The notes: a model not told the origin generated them from the letters alone. Shown: positions 26,903-36,418, counted from the first letter of the stretch. The stretch: DNA of 64,000 bases from Halobacillus dabanensis (GCF_900114165.1 NZ_FOSB01000009.1:62001-126000); one strand, 5' to 3'. A program made the numbers and translations.

Positions 26903-27004
26903 TTATAGGATATAAATAGTTAAGTAAAGGATAAAAGTTAAAAAGGCAGAACCTCCGGCTACACTAACAATCTCGGTCGCATCATACTCAATTCTTTTTT
27001 TCAT
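26903..27004 (-). CDS. 33-residue single-pass membrane peptide
   Basis: The ATG at 27004 lies 6 bases after AAAGGGGA. The peptide has a charged N-terminus (MKKRIEYDATEI) and one hydrophobic segment (SVAGGSAFLTFILYLTIYIL). A promoter (27132-27104) and an intrinsic terminator frame it, so it looks like a complete small gene. No homologue is recognised. Possible roles include a membrane regulator or a toxin-like peptide; none is supported directly. Confidence 0.62.
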   Translation of the reverse strand: MKKRIEYDATEIVSVAGGSAFLTFILYLTIYIL

Positions 27005-27103
27005 ATTGAGTCCCCTTTCAAATATTAGAAATAACAATCAAAGCGGGCGGTTTATTTCTTCTACTTATTAAGACGATTGAATAGTCAGAAAGGTTTCATT
27101 TTT

Positions 27104-27132
27104 ATTACAATAACATATCAATTTTATTTCAA
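27104..27132 (-). promoter_or_regulatory. Promoter of the 33-codon gene
   Basis: On the minus strand TTGAAA (27132-27127) and TGTAAT (27109-27104) are separated by 17 bp, 100 bases before the ATG. Confidence 0.6.
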
Positions 27133-27201
27133 CCAAATTTGACAAATTGCGAGCATTATAAATTAGTAATAGGGAGTAGGATTCGGAAGGTACGAAAATT
27201 C

Positions 27202-27210
27202 TGATATAAT
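27202..27210 (+). promoter_or_regulatory. Extended -10 promoter of pepF
   Basis: TGATATAAT (27202-27210) matches the TGnTATAAT extended -10 element, about 50 bases before the pepF start. The -35 is weak. Confidence 0.6.
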
Positions 27211-27262
27211 AAGGAGAGATAATAGACTTTGAAGATTTTACATAACGGAGAGGGGATTGCGT

Positions 27263-29035
27263 ATGGCGAATTATCGCTTAACATGGGATCTGGATAGCAT
27301 TTTTGAAGGCGGAAGTGATTCCGGTGAGTTAAAGAAGTATGTACATAAAACAGAAGAGAATCTTGATGAATTGGAACAACTCATTGATACCTTCACTCCA
27401 CCTAGAAACACAGACCAAACAGAGGACTTATCCGTAATTCTTGATAAGGTGCAGCTAGTCACGAAAGAGTTGAGTGAATTCGGAGCATTTGTCAGTTGTT
27501 TAAGTGCACAGAACGTGCACGATAAAAAGGCGAATATTTGGCAATCCAAGAGGAGTGAATTAGGCGCACGTCTGAGTAATGCTCTTACAGAACTGGATCA
27601 GGTTTTTGTACAAGTAGATAACGATGTTTGGAAGTCCATTCTTAATCAAAAGCCATTTAAAGTCATTTCTTTTGTTCTGGACGAAAGAAGACAACTTGCT
27701 AAAGACAAACTGGAAGTGAAAAGGGAATCACTGATTAACGACCTGAGCGTGGATGGATACCATGCATGGGGACAAATGTATGACAGTATTGTCGCCAAGT
27801 TGTCTATCACCATGGATGGAGAAAAGCTTTCCGTTGGTCAAGCATCCAATAAGCTGGATGACTCCGATCGTAACGTAAGAAAAGAAGCTTTTGAGAAGTT
27901 ACAAGAAACGTGGGGGAATGATGCTGATCTTTTCAGCGAAACATTGAATCATCTATCTGGTTTCAGACTACAGACATATAAACACCGCGGTTGGGAAAAT
28001 GTGCTGAAAGAACCATTGGAATATAATCGCATGAGTGAGAAAACCTTAAACGCCATGTGGAACACCATTACGGAATATAAAAAGCATTACATTCCATACA
28101 TGAAGAAAAAGGCTGAAAAGTTAGGCATTAATCAAATGAGCTTTTACGATGTCGAAGCCCCAATTGGACAAACAGAGAATCGAATGAGCTTCCAAGAAGG
28201 CGCAGAACTCATCATTCAACAATTTAGAAAGTTCAGTCCGAAAATGGCTGAATTTGCGGAAATGGCATTTGAAAAACGTTGGATTGAAGCGGAAGATCGA
28301 CCAGGAAAGCAGCCGGGAGGTTTTTGTACAAGTTTTCCTGATAGTGGGGAAACAAGGATATTTATGACTTATTCAGGGAGTCCTTCCAGTGTCGCCACGC
28401 TCGCCCATGAACTTGGTCATGCGTATCATCAGCATGTCATGAATGGTTTGCCGATCTTCAACCAGGGGTATGCCATGAATGTCGCAGAAACAGCTTCTAC
28501 ATTTGCAGAAATGATTGTCGCGGATGCGGCGGTTAAACAAGCTGTTGATGAAGCGGAGAGGTTGACCCTTCTTGAAGACAAGGTTCAACGTAGTGTAGCT
28601 TTTTTTATGAACATACACGCAAGGTTCTTGTTTGAAACTCGTTTTTACGAAGAAAGAAAACAAGGAGTCGTATCTGCAGAACGACTGAATACTTTGATGA
28701 CGGAAGCCCAGAAAGAAGCTTATATGGAAACTTTGGAAGAATATGACCCTACTTTCTGGGCGTCTAAGCTTCACTTTCACATTACTGATGTTCCGTTCTA
28801 TAATTTCCCATATACATTTGGCTACTTATTCAGTATGGGTATATACTCCAAAGCTTTGGAAATTGGCCGGGATTTCGAAGGGCAATACATTGCTTTATTA
28901 CAAGATACAGGGCGGATGACTGTGGAGGATTTGGCCCGAAAACATCTCGGTGTCGATGTGGAGGAACCAGAATTCTGGGAACACGCACTTGATTTATGTT
29001 TAGGCGATCTTAAGGAGTTTATGTCTCTAGTTTAA
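27263..29035 (+). CDS. pepF: M3-family oligoendopeptidase F
   Basis: This 590-residue cytosolic zinc metallopeptidase degrades oligopeptides of roughly 7-17 residues. The zinc motif HELGH is in TLAHELGHAYHQHVM (about residue 382), with the third ligand expected in NVAETASTFAEMIV. Length matches PepF. The ATG at 27263 is preferred to the TTG at 27257 because GGAGAGGGGA lies in between at the right spacing. It is followed 17 bases later by the pterin dehydratase-like gene, suggesting one transcript. Confidence 0.92.
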   Translation: MANYRLTWDLDSIFEGGSDSGELKKYVHKTEENLDELEQLIDTFTPPRNTDQTEDLSVILDKVQLVTKELSEFGAFVSCLSAQNVHDKKANIWQSKRSELGARLSNALTELDQVFVQVDNDVWKSILNQKPFKVISFVLDERRQLAKDKLEVKRESLINDLSVDGYHAWGQMYDSIVAKLSITMDGEKLSVGQASNKLDDSDRNVRKEAFEKLQETWGNDADLFSETLNHLSGFRLQTYKHRGWENVLKEPLEYNRMSEKTLNAMWNTITEYKKHYIPYMKKKAEKLGINQMSFYDVEAPIGQTENRMSFQEGAELIIQQFRKFSPKMAEFAEMAFEKRWIEAEDRPGKQPGGFCTSFPDSGETRIFMTYSGSPSSVATLAHELGHAYHQHVMNGLPIFNQGYAMNVAETASTFAEMIVADAAVKQAVDEAERLTLLEDKVQRSVAFFMNIHARFLFETRFYEERKQGVVSAERLNTLMTEAQKEAYMETLEEYDPTFWASKLHFHITDVPFYNFPYTFGYLFSMGIYSKALEIGRDFEGQYIALLQDTGRMTVEDLARKHLGVDVEEPEFWEHALDLCLGDLKEFMSLV

Positions 29036-29052
29036 TTATGGAGGGATGAATT

Positions 29053-29355
29053 ATGGAAGAAAAGCTGTTATCAGAAGAAGAAAAGAAAGATCGTGTCGCT
29101 CAGTTGAATGGATGGAAATTGTCGAATGAAAAATTCATCACCAAAAGATATCGGTTCCAAGATTTTCTGACAGGAGTACAATTTGTCAACAATGTTGCTG
29201 AGTACTCCGAAGAGATTCAACATCACCCGTTTATCAGTATCGATTACAAGATGGTCACCCTTAAGCTCACCTCGTGGAATGCGAAAGGGTTGACTGAACT
29301 GGATCTCTCTTGTGCTGAGAAATATGATGTATTATATGATTCCATTACAAATTAA
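29053..29355 (+). CDS. Pterin-4a-carbinolamine dehydratase-like protein
   Basis: This 100-residue protein matches the PCD/DCoH fold: LNGWKLSNEKFITKRYRFQDF, then AEYSEEIQHHPFISIDY, then TSWNAKGLTELD. The family recycles oxidised tetrahydrobiopterin. The HH pair is present, but the third conserved His of the usual TTH motif appears as Trp, so activity may be reduced or altered. No phenylalanine hydroxylase gene is near. GGAGGGATG lies before the ATG. Confidence 0.85.
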   Translation: MEEKLLSEEEKKDRVAQLNGWKLSNEKFITKRYRFQDFLTGVQFVNNVAEYSEEIQHHPFISIDYKMVTLKLTSWNAKGLTELDLSCAEKYDVLYDSITN

Positions 29356-29358
29356 AAG

Positions 29359-29400
29359 CATTAGAAAAACCGTTCCGAATATGGAGCGGTTTTTCTAATG
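29359..29400. terminator. Terminator after the PCD-like gene
   Basis: CATTAGAAAAACCG (29359-29372) pairs perfectly with CGGTTTTTCTAATG (29387-29400). A and T tracts inside the arms could serve either strand. Confidence 0.88.
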
Positions 29401-29516
29401 GTAAGAGATTTTATATTCTTTGATGGTTTTCTTCCCTACGGCGAAAAAATGTTACTATGATGATCGACTTATGCTTTGGGGGTGAGATCTTATTATGATT
29501 TTATTTCCCTAGCACC

Positions 29517-30452
29517 TTAATCGTGTTTGCTCAAAGCTTCTACCTGTTGTTTTGTAAACAAAGGAGAGTGATCGGCAGGCATAGCTAAGCAGTGTATTTC
29601 TGCCTCGGTGAAAGGGTGGATCAACGTGAGGCGCGCTGCATGAAGAGCTTGCTTGTAGTTGATACTACCTTTTCCTCCGTACATATCATCGCCAAGTAGT
29701 GGGTGCCCTATATAACTGAGATGGACACGTATTTGATGGGTTCTGCCTGTCTGTAACTGTAACTTAACCAGTGAAAGATCCTTATCCTTATCATAAAATA
29801 GAACTTCATAATGGGTTTCGGCATGTTGACCACCAGAGGATACTCGTCTTCTTACAGGGTGATGACGATCTTTCCCAATCGGTTGTTCGATTTTTCCACG
29901 AGATGTCTTCATTTTGCCGTGTACCCAGGCGAGATATGTCCGCTTTATTTTCCTTTCCTGAAGTTCTTTCCCTAGCATAGCAATTGCTAAGTCATGTTTT
30001 GCGAAAAGAATAGCCCCAGAAGTATCGCGGTCCAAGCGGTGGACATATTTCGGTGTCGCTTCAATGCCATTCATTTGGAAGTGAAAAGCAACCCCGTTGA
30101 CGAGGGTATTATGGTCTTTTGGTGTGTTCGGATGGGTGAAAACACCGGCGGGTTTGTTGACAACGAGAATATGATCGTCCTCGTAGATTACGTCGATATC
30201 CATGAAGGTCGGAGTGACTTCAAGCGGTTGGGGCCGGAACAAACGTACGCGTAATTGATCCCCTGCTTTAACTTTAGTTGTTTTCCAATGGGGGTTTTCA
30301 TTATTCAAGGTAACTTCTCGATTAGAGCGGAAACTATGCATCAGCTTTCTTGGCACGTTCCATTCTTTTTTTAAAATTCTTTCTATCGTGTATCCTTCCC
30401 ATTTATGAGGGATGACGACTTCAAGCCAATCTCCCATACGTCTTGTTTTCAT
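29517..30452 (-). CDS. RluA/RluD-family pseudouridine synthase
   Basis: This 311-residue enzyme converts uridines to pseudouridine in rRNA or tRNA. An N-terminal S4-like part (KLMHSFRSNREVTLNN) is followed by the catalytic domain with HRLDRDTSGAILFAK, which carries the catalytic Asp (about residue 137), and by LQTGRTHQIRVHLSYIGHPLLGD. It is of the YhcT/YjbO-like size. The target base cannot be told from sequence. The ATG at 30452 was chosen after GGGTG; the TTG at 30464 is the alternative. Confidence 0.9.
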   Translation of the reverse strand: MKTRRMGDWLEVVIPHKWEGYTIERILKKEWNVPRKLMHSFRSNREVTLNNENPHWKTTKVKAGDQLRVRLFRPQPLEVTPTFMDIDVIYEDDHILVVNKPAGVFTHPNTPKDHNTLVNGVAFHFQMNGIEATPKYVHRLDRDTSGAILFAKHDLAIAMLGKELQERKIKRTYLAWVHGKMKTSRGKIEQPIGKDRHHPVRRRVSSGGQHAETHYEVLFYDKDKDLSLVKLQLQTGRTHQIRVHLSYIGHPLLGDDMYGGKGSINYKQALHAARLTLIHPFTEAEIHCLAMPADHSPLFTKQQVEALSKHD

Positions 30453-30695
30453 TACTACACCCAATTTCTTTCAATACTGAATACTTGGCACTATAGAAGA
30501 CATAATGATACCAAGTACAAACTATCCTTTATTCTACTCGCTTATGTATTGTTTACGCAACGAGACGTCTTTTATTTATAACTACGTATAAGGAAAAAAG
30601 AAGGGATTTTGGTATTTTTTGTATGTCCTTCTTAATAACACTTGTGATATTAATATTAACTCTATGTTAAACTTGTATCTACACAATAACATCTG

Positions 30696-30704
30696 TGTTA
30701 TAAT
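30696..30704 (+). promoter_or_regulatory. Extended -10 promoter of typA with a small inverted repeat
   Basis: TGTTATAAT (30696-30704) is an extended -10 element. The short inverted repeat ATAACA-TCTG-TGTTAT overlaps it and could be an operator, but such short repeats also arise by chance. Confidence 0.55.
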
Positions 30705-30747
30705 AGAAGGGTTGAATAATTTGTGATACGAAAGAGGTGTGTGCTTC

Positions 30748-32589
30748 ATGCAACACAGAGATGATATTCGTAATATAGCGATCATCGCCCACGTTGACCA
30801 TGGAAAAACGACTTTGGTCGACCAAATGCTACACTATTCCGGAACATTTCGTGATAATGAGCATGTCGATGACCGCGCTATGGACTCTAATGATTTGGAA
30901 AAAGAACGCGGCATTACGATTTTAGCTAAAAATACCGCCATCAATTACCACGATGCGCGTATAAATATTCTTGATACACCAGGTCACGCCGACTTTGGTG
31001 GGGAAGTAGAACGAATTTTGAAAATGGTCGATGGTGTTCTACTTGTCGTTGATGCATATGAAGGTTGTATGCCTCAAACACGCTTCGTTTTGAAAAAAGC
31101 GTTAGAACAAAAATTGACTCCTGTTGTTGTCTTGAATAAGATCGACCGCCCGAATGCTCGCCCTAATGAAGTGGTGGATGAAGTGTTGGATCTATTCATT
31201 GAACTTGGTGCCGACGATGAACAATTGGAATTCCCGGTCGTCTATGCCTCTGCATTGAATGGAACTTCTGGAGACGAACCAGAGGATCAGCAAGAAACAA
31301 TGGACCCAATTTTCAAATTGATTATGAACAACATTCCAGCTCCCGCAGATACGAAGGAAGATCCATTGCAATTCCAGGTAACATTACTTGATTATAATGA
31401 TTACCTTGGTCGTATTGGAGTGGGACGTGTCTTCAATGGTTCGATCAAAGTCGGTCAGCAAGTGTCCCTGATGAAGAAAGACGGCTCTGTGAAGAACTTC
31501 CGTGTCTCCAAACTTTTCGGTTTCATTGGCTTGAAGCGTGTTGAAATCGAAGAAGCAAAAGCAGGGGATATTATTGCATTGGCTGGTATGGAAGACATCA
31601 ACGTCGGGGAGACTGTCTGCTTGCCTGAACACCAGGAAGCGATGGAAATTCCAAGAATTGATGAGCCAACCCTTCAAATGACGTTCTTAGTTAACAACAG
31701 CCCATTTGCGGGTCGCGAGGGAAAATATGTTACCGCACGTCAAATTGAAGAACGCTTAATGACACAACTGGAAACAGACGTCAGTTTGCGTGTAGAGCCT
31801 ACAGACTCTCCGGACGCTTTCACTGTTTCTGGTCGTGGTGAACTTCACTTGTCCATTTTGGTCGAGAACATGCGACGCGAAGGATATGAACTACAACTTT
31901 CTAAGCCAAAAGTTATTTTGAAAGAGGTTGACGGAGTCGTTAGTGAGCCTGTCGAACGTGTTCAAATTGATACTCCCGAAGAATATCAGGGAGCTGTCAT
32001 GGAATCGATCGGTTACCGTAAAGGTGAAATGCAGGACATGGTCAATGATGGAAATGGTCAAGTGCGTCTGGAATTCCTAGTTCCATCACGAGGCTTGATT
32101 GGTTATTCAACTGAATTCATGACCCAGACACGCGGATATGGAATCTTGAACCATACGTTTGATGGCTATGCGCCACTTACGAAAGGACAAGTCGGTGGCC
32201 GTCGTGAAGGTGTCCTGGTATCTCTGGATAAAGGGAAAGCATCGACTTATGGAATCATGAACTTGGAAGATCGTGGGACAATTTTTGTTGAACCAGGTAC
32301 AGAAGTGTATGAAGGTATGATTGTGGGCGAACACAACCGTGAAAACGATCTTACTGTAAACATCACGAAGGAAAAGCACCTGACAAACATTCGTTCCGCA
32401 AACAAAGACACAACAAATACAATCAAAAAGACACGCCAGATGACGCTAGAGCAGGCCATCGAGTATTTAGATGATGATGAATATTGTGAAGTAACGCCTG
32501 AGAGCGTACGACTTCGCAAGAAATACTTGAACAAGAATGAACGTGAAAAAATGGCGAAGAAGAAGAAGCTTCAAAATACAGAAGTATAA
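30748..32589 (+). CDS. typA: Ribosome-associated GTPase TypA/BipA
   Basis: This 613-residue translational GTPase of the EF-G family acts on the ribosome under stress and in 50S assembly. G1 AHVDHGKTTLVDQML, the switch region RGITI, G3 DTPGHADFGGE and G4 NKIDRP are intact, as are the BipA-specific C-terminal domain (SRGLIGYSTEFMTQTRGYG) and a basic tail. The ATG at 30748 follows AAAGAGGT at 9 bases; a GTG at 30739 is inside the ribosome site. Length is normal for the family. Confidence 0.95.
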   Translation: MQHRDDIRNIAIIAHVDHGKTTLVDQMLHYSGTFRDNEHVDDRAMDSNDLEKERGITILAKNTAINYHDARINILDTPGHADFGGEVERILKMVDGVLLVVDAYEGCMPQTRFVLKKALEQKLTPVVVLNKIDRPNARPNEVVDEVLDLFIELGADDEQLEFPVVYASALNGTSGDEPEDQQETMDPIFKLIMNNIPAPADTKEDPLQFQVTLLDYNDYLGRIGVGRVFNGSIKVGQQVSLMKKDGSVKNFRVSKLFGFIGLKRVEIEEAKAGDIIALAGMEDINVGETVCLPEHQEAMEIPRIDEPTLQMTFLVNNSPFAGREGKYVTARQIEERLMTQLETDVSLRVEPTDSPDAFTVSGRGELHLSILVENMRREGYELQLSKPKVILKEVDGVVSEPVERVQIDTPEEYQGAVMESIGYRKGEMQDMVNDGNGQVRLEFLVPSRGLIGYSTEFMTQTRGYGILNHTFDGYAPLTKGQVGGRREGVLVSLDKGKASTYGIMNLEDRGTIFVEPGTEVYEGMIVGEHNRENDLTVNITKEKHLTNIRSANKDTTNTIKKTRQMTLEQAIEYLDDDEYCEVTPESVRLRKKYLNKNEREKMAKKKKLQNTEV

Positions 32590-32594
32590 TAAAG

Positions 32595-32625
32595 AACGGC
32601 CGTCCCTCTAGGGACGGCCGTTTTC
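32595..32625 (+). terminator. Terminator of typA
   Basis: AACGGCCGTCCC and GGGACGGCCGTT form a perfect 12-bp GC-rich stem with a TCTA loop, followed by TT. Confidence 0.93.
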
Positions 32626-32802
32626 GTTGTCTGGAAAATTATAAAATCTTTAATTGTGATCACTATAATTGTGAGGTGGGGCAGTAGTACCAGCGGCCAT
32701 CCACCACGACTAAGCAACCCGGCCTGTGGGAGGGGAGTTCACTTCCTTCGTCCGTTTTGCTTATGCTTGTCGTGTCTATCAGGGCACTTGCGCTTCAGGT
32801 CT

Positions 32803-33555
32803 TTATTGTACAACGTCTATTCGTTGTTCTTGATGTCCGTGAATATCCTCTTCTGGTTTTTCATAGTGGATGTTTATTCTGTATGTGCCAGGGTCAGGGA
32901 AGTTGTAGGTAGCCGTATATTCTCCTAGTTCACTTTCCTCAGCATCTACATAGATGTGTTTATCCATTTGGTCTGAGCTGATTTCAAATTTGACGTCTCC
33001 ATCAGAGAAAGGCTCCTCCATATGGTTGATATGAGTAGTGAGGGTTGAATTTTCACCTGCTTTAAATGGTTGGTCCGTCATTAAGTGGACCATGAATTTA
33101 CCACTGTTATCACTATGATCGTGACCGCTAGCTTGTCCTTCTTGTCCTACATTCACCTCTTTTTGTGGCATAGTATGAAGATCATCTACTTGGGTATGCG
33201 CAATAACTTGATAGGTGCCTTCTTTTTCAAACGTATACTGAATTTCATAGGATCCAGCCTCCACGTGTTTTGCTTCAAGTGTTTCTGATGTGTCTTGTCC
33301 GTCTTGAGTGCTCCAAATTTCAAATTCTACATATTTCGCATCTGGTACAGGTTCATCGCCTTGAGTGACCATCGCTTTTATTGTGGTCTCTTCATTAACT
33401 GGGATAGGTTCATGTTCAAATTCTACTTCTACCTCAGGAAGTTCTGTGGCTGCGTTGGTCTGGTCGGTCTGATCGGATGTATTGTTTTCCTCATTGTTTC
33501 CAGAACACGCACTCATTAGTATTAATAAAAGAATAGATAGCAAAATTTTCTTCAT
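32803..33555 (-). CDS. FixH/YtkA-like lipoprotein
   Basis: This 250-residue lipoprotein has a signal peptide and lipobox (LMSAC). An acidic linker is followed by two copies of a YtkA-like beta domain (about residues 38-135 and 150-248). Each ends in a pattern such as GSYEIQYTFEKEGTYQVIAH or GEYTATYNFPDPGTYRINIH. A His-rich HDH segment lies between them. It is exposed outside the membrane; copper handling has been suggested for some relatives. The start follows AAAGGAGATG. Confidence 0.82.
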   Translation of the reverse strand: MKKILLSILLLILMSACSGNNEENNTSDQTDQTNAATELPEVEVEFEHEPIPVNEETTIKAMVTQGDEPVPDAKYVEFEIWSTQDGQDTSETLEAKHVEAGSYEIQYTFEKEGTYQVIAHTQVDDLHTMPQKEVNVGQEGQASGHDHSDNSGKFMVHLMTDQPFKAGENSTLTTHINHMEEPFSDGDVKFEISSDQMDKHIYVDAEESELGEYTATYNFPDPGTYRINIHYEKPEEDIHGHQEQRIDVVQ

Positions 33556-33689
33556 AAGACATCTCCTTTACATAAGCCTAAACCTAGGATATCATTTTCA
33601 GCTTAGCCATCGAGGGATTTTTTTAGACTATCCTGTGACAAAATGACTCTTAGGACAATAGAAAGAGGCCGAGCTACAAAAGCTGGCCT

Positions 33690-34376
33690 CTATTTGACTT
33701 CGTCATTATTCCAATCGTATGTGTAAAACCTTTCATCTGTAACCCATTTTAACGCTTCTGGGTCATTGACCCTAATACCTTCTTCAAGCATTTCCAGCAT
33801 ATGGGCCGTTTGAGAAATATGAGCTCGCATAGCATTTAGTTTCTCATTTTGAACATCTTTGATATCGTTTATGATATCTGGAAGACCGAGGTTTTCTTCT
33901 GTGTCATTGGCAAATGCCACAGCTTGAAAATCAGGACGCTTTCCTTCATCAATTTCCCTTAGTGCTCTCACAACTGCACGGGCAGTAGCTTCATGATCAG
34001 GGTGGACAGCATAACCTGGATAAAAGCTTATGACAAGAGATGGATTTAATTCCTTAATTAAATCTAATACCATGTTTTTCATTTGAGTGTCGTCCTCGAA
34101 CTCAAGAGTCTTATCACGCAACCCCATCATTCTCAAGTCTTCTATTCCCATAGCATCTGCTGCTTTAAGCAATTCTTTTCGGCGGATTTCTGGTAGAGAT
34201 TCCCTCGTTGCGAAAGCAGGTTTACCGAGATTCCTTCCCATTTCTCCAAGCGTAAGACACGCATATGTGAGAGGAGTTCCTTGTTTTATATAAGATGTAA
34301 TCGTTCCAGAAACCCCGAAAGCTTCATCGTCGGGATGGGGGAAAATGACGAGTACATGTCTTTCATTTTTAATCAT
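33690..34376 (-). CDS. bshB2: Bacillithiol biosynthesis deacetylase
   Basis: This 228-residue zinc-dependent LmbE-family deacetylase removes acetyl from GlcNAc-malate during bacillithiol synthesis, or cleaves bacillithiol conjugates. The zinc and catalytic motifs FPHPDDEAFG (about residues 11-20) and VHPDHEATARAV are present. The ATG at 34376 lies 7 bases after AAAGGAGT; the upstream ATG at 34412 has no ribosome site. It is closer to BshB2 (YojG) than to BshB1. The gene indicates bacillithiol as the main thiol. Confidence 0.88.
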   Translation of the reverse strand: MIKNERHVLVIFPHPDDEAFGVSGTITSYIKQGTPLTYACLTLGEMGRNLGKPAFATRESLPEIRRKELLKAADAMGIEDLRMMGLRDKTLEFEDDTQMKNMVLDLIKELNPSLVISFYPGYAVHPDHEATARAVVRALREIDEGKRPDFQAVAFANDTEENLGLPDIINDIKDVQNEKLNAMRAHISQTAHMLEMLEEGIRVNDPEALKWVTDERFYTYDWNNDEVK

Positions 34377-34494
34377 TGTATTCACTCCTTTAAAAGGATC
34401 ACTATTTTTCATTATTGCTTAAATGAAGGAAAATGAAAAGTATTTTGTTTTGTTACCATTCCATAAGGGTTGTGAAGTTTCTTTTATCATTTAA

Positions 34495-34690
34495 GCTCCC
34501 TATTCTTAAAGACTCAGTGTCTCTTTCCGTCGGCATGTGGTGAGCTTTCCTTAGACATCGTCTTCCGGAATCTCACCTATCATGTTCATCCCACAGGGGT
34601 CTCGCAGTTCCCCCCCGCAGGAAAGTGAGCCCTTCCCCAACGACCCTTAAACTCCCCAACATCCCGAAGTCGAGTCTTCAAGTATACTGC
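34495..34690. repeat. Dispersed intergenic repeat, copy D
   Basis: The element starts with CTCCCTATTCTTAAAGACTC and ends with CGAGTCTTCAAGTATACTGC, like copy A and in the same orientation. It occupies nearly half of the 418-bp gap between bshB2 and nadE. The rest of the gap shows no gene. Confidence 0.75.
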
Positions 34691-34794
34691 GACATCAAAG
34701 AACTGGATTAGTGCTCATTTAGGAAGGGAGGTTTATCTTTCCTCTTTTAAAGGAAAGCAATATTTAGAATGTAAAAAGAAGGGAGCTTCTATTC

Positions 34795-35544
34795 ATGGAA
34801 AAACGAATCGAATATTTAACGGAATGGCTACGAAATAAAACGAAAGAAGCAGGCGCGGATGGCTTACTAGTCGGGGTAAGCGGAGGTATCGACTCAGCTG
34901 TAGTTTCGTATTTAATTAAGCGTGCTTTTCCTGAAAATTCTTTAGGAGTCATATTACCTATCAATCAAGAGGTAGAAGATCAAACAGATGCTCTTGATGT
35001 GGTAGAAGGAGCTGACCTTGATTATGTAGGTATAGAATTAACAGATGCATATGAAACTACTTATGGAGCGATAAAGAAGCAGTTAGATGAAAAAGGGGAC
35101 TGGAAAGAAGGTAAATCTCAGTTAGGAGGAGCGAATCTTCAAGCTCGACTTCGGATGAGTACCCTTTATGCTGTTGGAAATAATTATAACTACCTGATTG
35201 TTGGTACAGATAACGCGCCGGAATATTATACAGGGTATTTCACTAAATATGGAGATGGTGGAGTAGATCTCGTACCACTTATAAACCTTCAGAAAGAAGA
35301 AGTACGGGAAATGGCAAAGGTTCTGGGTGTTCCTAACTCGGTTATTCATAAAAAACCTAGCGCTGAGCTTTGGGAAGGGCAAACAGATGAAGAAGAATTA
35401 GGTATGTCCTACGATACTATTGATGCTTACTTGAGAGGGGAAGCTATCGATTCTGAAGATGAAAAGAACTTGAAAGCCCGTCATAAGAGAACTGAACATA
35501 AACGTCAGATACCAGCAGGACCGGATAAGTTTGAAGGAGTGTGA
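34795..35544 (+). CDS. nadE: NH3-dependent NAD+ synthase
   Basis: This 249-residue enzyme amidates nicotinic-acid adenine dinucleotide to NAD+. The ATP-pyrophosphatase P-loop VSGGIDSAVVSYL (about residues 28-40), NLQARLRM, GTDNAPEYYTGYFTKYGDGGVDLVPL and the C-terminal HKR region are typical. It lacks a glutaminase domain, so it uses free ammonia. GAAGGGAGC precedes the ATG. The hydrolase gene begins 9 bases after its stop, within the same transcript. Confidence 0.93.
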   Translation: MEKRIEYLTEWLRNKTKEAGADGLLVGVSGGIDSAVVSYLIKRAFPENSLGVILPINQEVEDQTDALDVVEGADLDYVGIELTDAYETTYGAIKKQLDEKGDWKEGKSQLGGANLQARLRMSTLYAVGNNYNYLIVGTDNAPEYYTGYFTKYGDGGVDLVPLINLQKEEVREMAKVLGVPNSVIHKKPSAELWEGQTDEEELGMSYDTIDAYLRGEAIDSEDEKNLKARHKRTEHKRQIPAGPDKFEGV

Positions 35545-35553
35545 ATTCAGGTT

Positions 35554-36111
35554 ATGGGAAATAGTACAGCCTTAATCATAATTGATATGATTAACAAAAT
35601 GGATTTCGAAGGCGGAGAAAACTTACTCAAAAACACCTTACCTATAACAGAAAATTTGCAATCGATTAAACAAGATATAAAAAAGGAAGGTATTCCAGTC
35701 ATCTATGTAAATGATAACTTCGGCCTTTGGCAGGACAACGCTTCTGATTTAATAGACGAATGTAAAAAGGGAATCGGAAAACCTGTTATTGAGCAGATGA
35801 TTCCAGAAGAAGATGATTACTTCATTATAAAACCGAAGCATTCCGGTTTCTTTGGGACACAGTTAAGTATACTTTTGAATCAATTGGGTGTGGAAAATCT
35901 GATTTTGACAGGTGTAGCAGGAGATATTTGTGTCCTGTTCACAGCTAATGATGCGTATATGCGCGAATATAATTTATGGGTGCCCGAAGATGGAGTGGCT
36001 TCTGAACAATCGGAAGATAATGCCAATGCACTTAGGATTATGAAACGTTCCTTATCCGCTGAAACAAAAAGTATGGATATAAATCAACTAACAGAAGTGT
36101 TTGGTATTTAA
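35554..36111 (+). CDS. Isochorismatase/nicotinamidase-type cysteine hydrolase
   Basis: This 185-residue protein of the isochorismatase-like fold has an N-terminal Asp in LIIIDMIN, a Lys in IIKPKHSGFFGT and a Cys in GVAGDICVLFTANDAY, forming the expected triad. The short spacing to nadE (9 bases) suggests a role in NAD salvage, perhaps deamidating nicotinamide; this is inference. Its ribosome site GAAGGAGTG overlaps the nadE stop. Other amide substrates are possible. Confidence 0.85.
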   Translation: MGNSTALIIIDMINKMDFEGGENLLKNTLPITENLQSIKQDIKKEGIPVIYVNDNFGLWQDNASDLIDECKKGIGKPVIEQMIPEEDDYFIIKPKHSGFFGTQLSILLNQLGVENLILTGVAGDICVLFTANDAYMREYNLWVPEDGVASEQSEDNANALRIMKRSLSAETKSMDINQLTEVFGI

Positions 36112-36207
36112 GGGATACACTTGTTTCTGTGAAATAGCATAAGAAGGTTCCTGTATTTAATTAGCTTCCCTTTAGAGGGGCAAATGCAATGAAAGAACGT
36201 ATGCTAT

Positions 36208-36241
36208 AGCTATGACTGTTTATTTGCAGTCGTAGCTTTTT
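36208..36241 (+). terminator. Terminator of the nadE operon
   Basis: AGCTATGACTG (36208-36218) pairs with CAGTCGTAGCT (36227-36237) with one wobble, followed by TTTTT. Confidence 0.85.
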
Positions 36242-36418
36242 ATAGTCTGGAAAATTATAAGATAAAAGTGAATGGTGGATCCCCTATTTAAGTAGGGATT
36301 ACCTGGATCCAGTGCCCATCGATTAGATAAACCTCCTTATGGTACCTCTTGATCGAGATGGTATTTAGAAGTCATATCAATAGATGACCGTTAGGCGAGA
36401 ATTCCAAAGAAATAAACA

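Noticed and set aside
32656-32928. 90-codon frame downstream of typA
   Set aside because: It overlaps the lipoprotein gene on the other strand and begins in repeat-like DNA; no ribosome site.
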